From assembly GCA_015099395.1 (NCBI GenBank), contig AP024096.1:3224001-3288000 (forward strand): a DNA stretch of 64,000 bases, read 5' to 3'. Both the position numbers and the translations under genes were made by a program. Source of the stretch: Ktedonobacteria bacterium brp13 (GTDB taxonomy: Bacteria > Chloroflexota > Ktedonobacteria > Ktedonobacterales > Ktedonobacteraceae). The notes under the pieces were generated by a model that did not search any database, was not told the origin of the DNA, and was given only the letters and a program-made list of their open reading frames with translations. Shown piece after piece: positions 63,009 through 64,000 of the stretch (the stretch's first letter is position 1; each line of letters begins with the position of its first letter).

Positions 63009-64000
63009 ATGGCAGACGAACGGGAGATCCGTATCCAACACTTACAAGCTCTACGTGACCTGGGTATCGATCCTTATCCTCAAACGGTTGAACGCACACA
63101 CACTATTGCGGATGTCCTCACCCATTTTGATAGCTATATGGGACCAGAAGGGGCGTTTACGCTGGTCGGACGCATCCGTCTGTTACGCGAGATGGGCAAA
63201 GCGACCTTCGCGCAGATTGAGGATGGTACTGGTCGCATTCAGATCTATATCCGCATCAATGATGTCGGCCCTGAGTTGTATCAGCAGATCAAGCTCCTTG
63301 ATCTGGGCGACTTTATACAGGTGAGTGGTTTTCTCTTTGTGACACGCACGCAAGAACGTACCCTGCATGTACAGAGTTTCCGCATGCTGGCGAAGGGGCT
63401 TCGTCCACTCCCAGAAAAATACCATGGCCTGGAAGATAGGGATACACGACAACGCAAACGCTACCTGGATCTGATTGCGAATGGCGATGAGATTAAGCAG
63501 GCCTTTGTAGCGCGGAGCCGCATGATTACCTCTATCCGCCAGTTTATGGACGAACACGACTTTATCGAGGTCGAGACACCAATCCTGCAACCGCTCTATG
63601 GTGGTGCGAATGCCCGCCCATTCACAACACATCATAATACTTTGGATCGCGACCTCTTCCTGCGCATAGCTATCGAGCTCTATCACAAACGCTTGATCGT
63701 TGGCGGCTTTGAGCGCGTCTATGAGATCGGGCACACTTTTCGCAATGAGGGCATCGATCGCAGCCATAATCCTGAATTCACAATGATGGAGTTCTATATG
63801 GCCTACGCTGACTACAACGATACGATGCTGCTTGTTGAACAGATGCTGGCTGCGGCGGCCCAGAAAGTCAAAGGGACGACTCGTATCAGCTATCAGGGAA
63901 CCGAGATCGATCTTGCTCCGCCCTGGAAGCGCTATCCACTATTGGATACTATTGCAGAGTTCACGGGCATCGATGTACGCTGGTATCCTGATCGTGAGAG
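63009..64000 (+). CDS. lysS: Lysyl-tRNA synthetase, class II (3' end cut by window edge)
   Basis: The first ~330 residues are in the window. An OB-fold anticodon-binding domain (FTLVGRIRLLREMGKATFAQIEDGTG...) is followed by class II motif 1 (FMDEHDFIEVETPILQ) and motif 2 (YEIGHTFRNEGIDRSHNPEFTMMEFY). The GGANARPFTTHHN loop is typical of LysRS. It charges tRNA-Lys. The ATG at 63009 gives MADEREIRI, a usual N-terminus; the frame is open to the right edge. Confidence 0.95.
   Translation, partial: MADEREIRIQHLQALRDLGIDPYPQTVERTHTIADVLTHFDSYMGPEGAFTLVGRIRLLREMGKATFAQIEDGTGRIQIYIRINDVGPELYQQIKLLDLGDFIQVSGFLFVTRTQERTLHVQSFRMLAKGLRPLPEKYHGLEDRDTRQRKRYLDLIANGDEIKQAFVARSRMITSIRQFMDEHDFIEVETPILQPLYGGANARPFTTHHNTLDRDLFLRIAIELYHKRLIVGGFERVYEIGHTFRNEGIDRSHNPEFTMMEFYMAYADYNDTMLLVEQMLAAAAQKVKGTTRISYQGTEIDLAPPWKRYPLLDTIAEFTGIDVRWYPDRE

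Overview
The window reads as chromosome from a Ktedonobacteria-like member of the Chloroflexota. This is an inference from gene content: an intact IscB nuclease with an omega-RNA plus further nuclease-free omega-RNA copies (a pattern described for Ktedonobacter), branched-chain and threonine biosynthesis clusters, a bacterial XPB-type helicase, a CDC48/VAT-type AAA ATPase, a LL-diaminopimelate-aminotransferase-type enzyme and a quinone-linked selenocysteine formate dehydrogenase. No rRNA was seen and only one tRNA (Val, anticodon CAC). There is no CRISPR array, prophage or plasmid module. Both ends cut genes: a response regulator on the left and lysS on the right.

Layout. 0-6 kb: atypical receiver protein, alpha/beta hydrolase-like protein, XPB helicase, thioredoxin-like protein and manA, closed by a strong bidirectional terminator. 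5.5-17 kb (minus strand): a small membrane protein, then thrB-thrC-GT-C glycosyltransferase with overlapping ends, then ilvB-ilvN-ilvC-leuA. The ilv operon starts with a Leu/Ile/Val-rich leader reading frame followed by an attenuator-like terminator. 17-20 kb: thpR and ftsH, with ftsH behind a nuclease-free omega-RNA element. 20.4-25.8 kb: formate dehydrogenase whose catalytic gene is read through an in-frame UGA as selenocysteine, with a SECIS-like hairpin, followed by an Fe-S subunit and an NrfD-like anchor. 26-35.6 kb: CDC48-like ATPase, a hypothetical protein with a GAF/PAS histidine kinase, pcm, tRNA-Val, a stomatin-like protein and several small membrane proteins. 35.7-37.8 kb: IscB element and a small ORF upstream of it. 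37.8-48 kb: GxGYxYP-domain protein, acyl-CoA ligase, polytopic membrane protein, a kinase-phosphatase fusion, a repeat-rich gap and a glycogen debranching enzyme. 48-49.5 kb: orphan TnpB element. 49.5-58.5 kb: aminotransferase, DNA polymerase I, a HTH protein, an SDR protein without its catalytic Tyr, and a nucleotidyltransferase/phosphomannomutase fusion. 58.5-59.7 kb: a second nuclease-free omega-RNA element and an internally deleted third one. 60-64 kb: a self-contained 24-codon ORF/structured RNA unit, birA, greA and lysS.

The most notable features are the dispersed omega-RNA family, in which two copies form the 5' leaders of unrelated housekeeping genes (ftsH and the manC-type gene) with almost identical RBS-start junctions, and the selenocysteine formate dehydrogenase. 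Five proteins keep their fold but have lost a signature catalytic or metal-binding residue (receiver Asp, hydrolase Ser, thioredoxin Cys, SDR Tyr, PP2C metal Asp). All assignments come from reading the sequence; no database search was possible.
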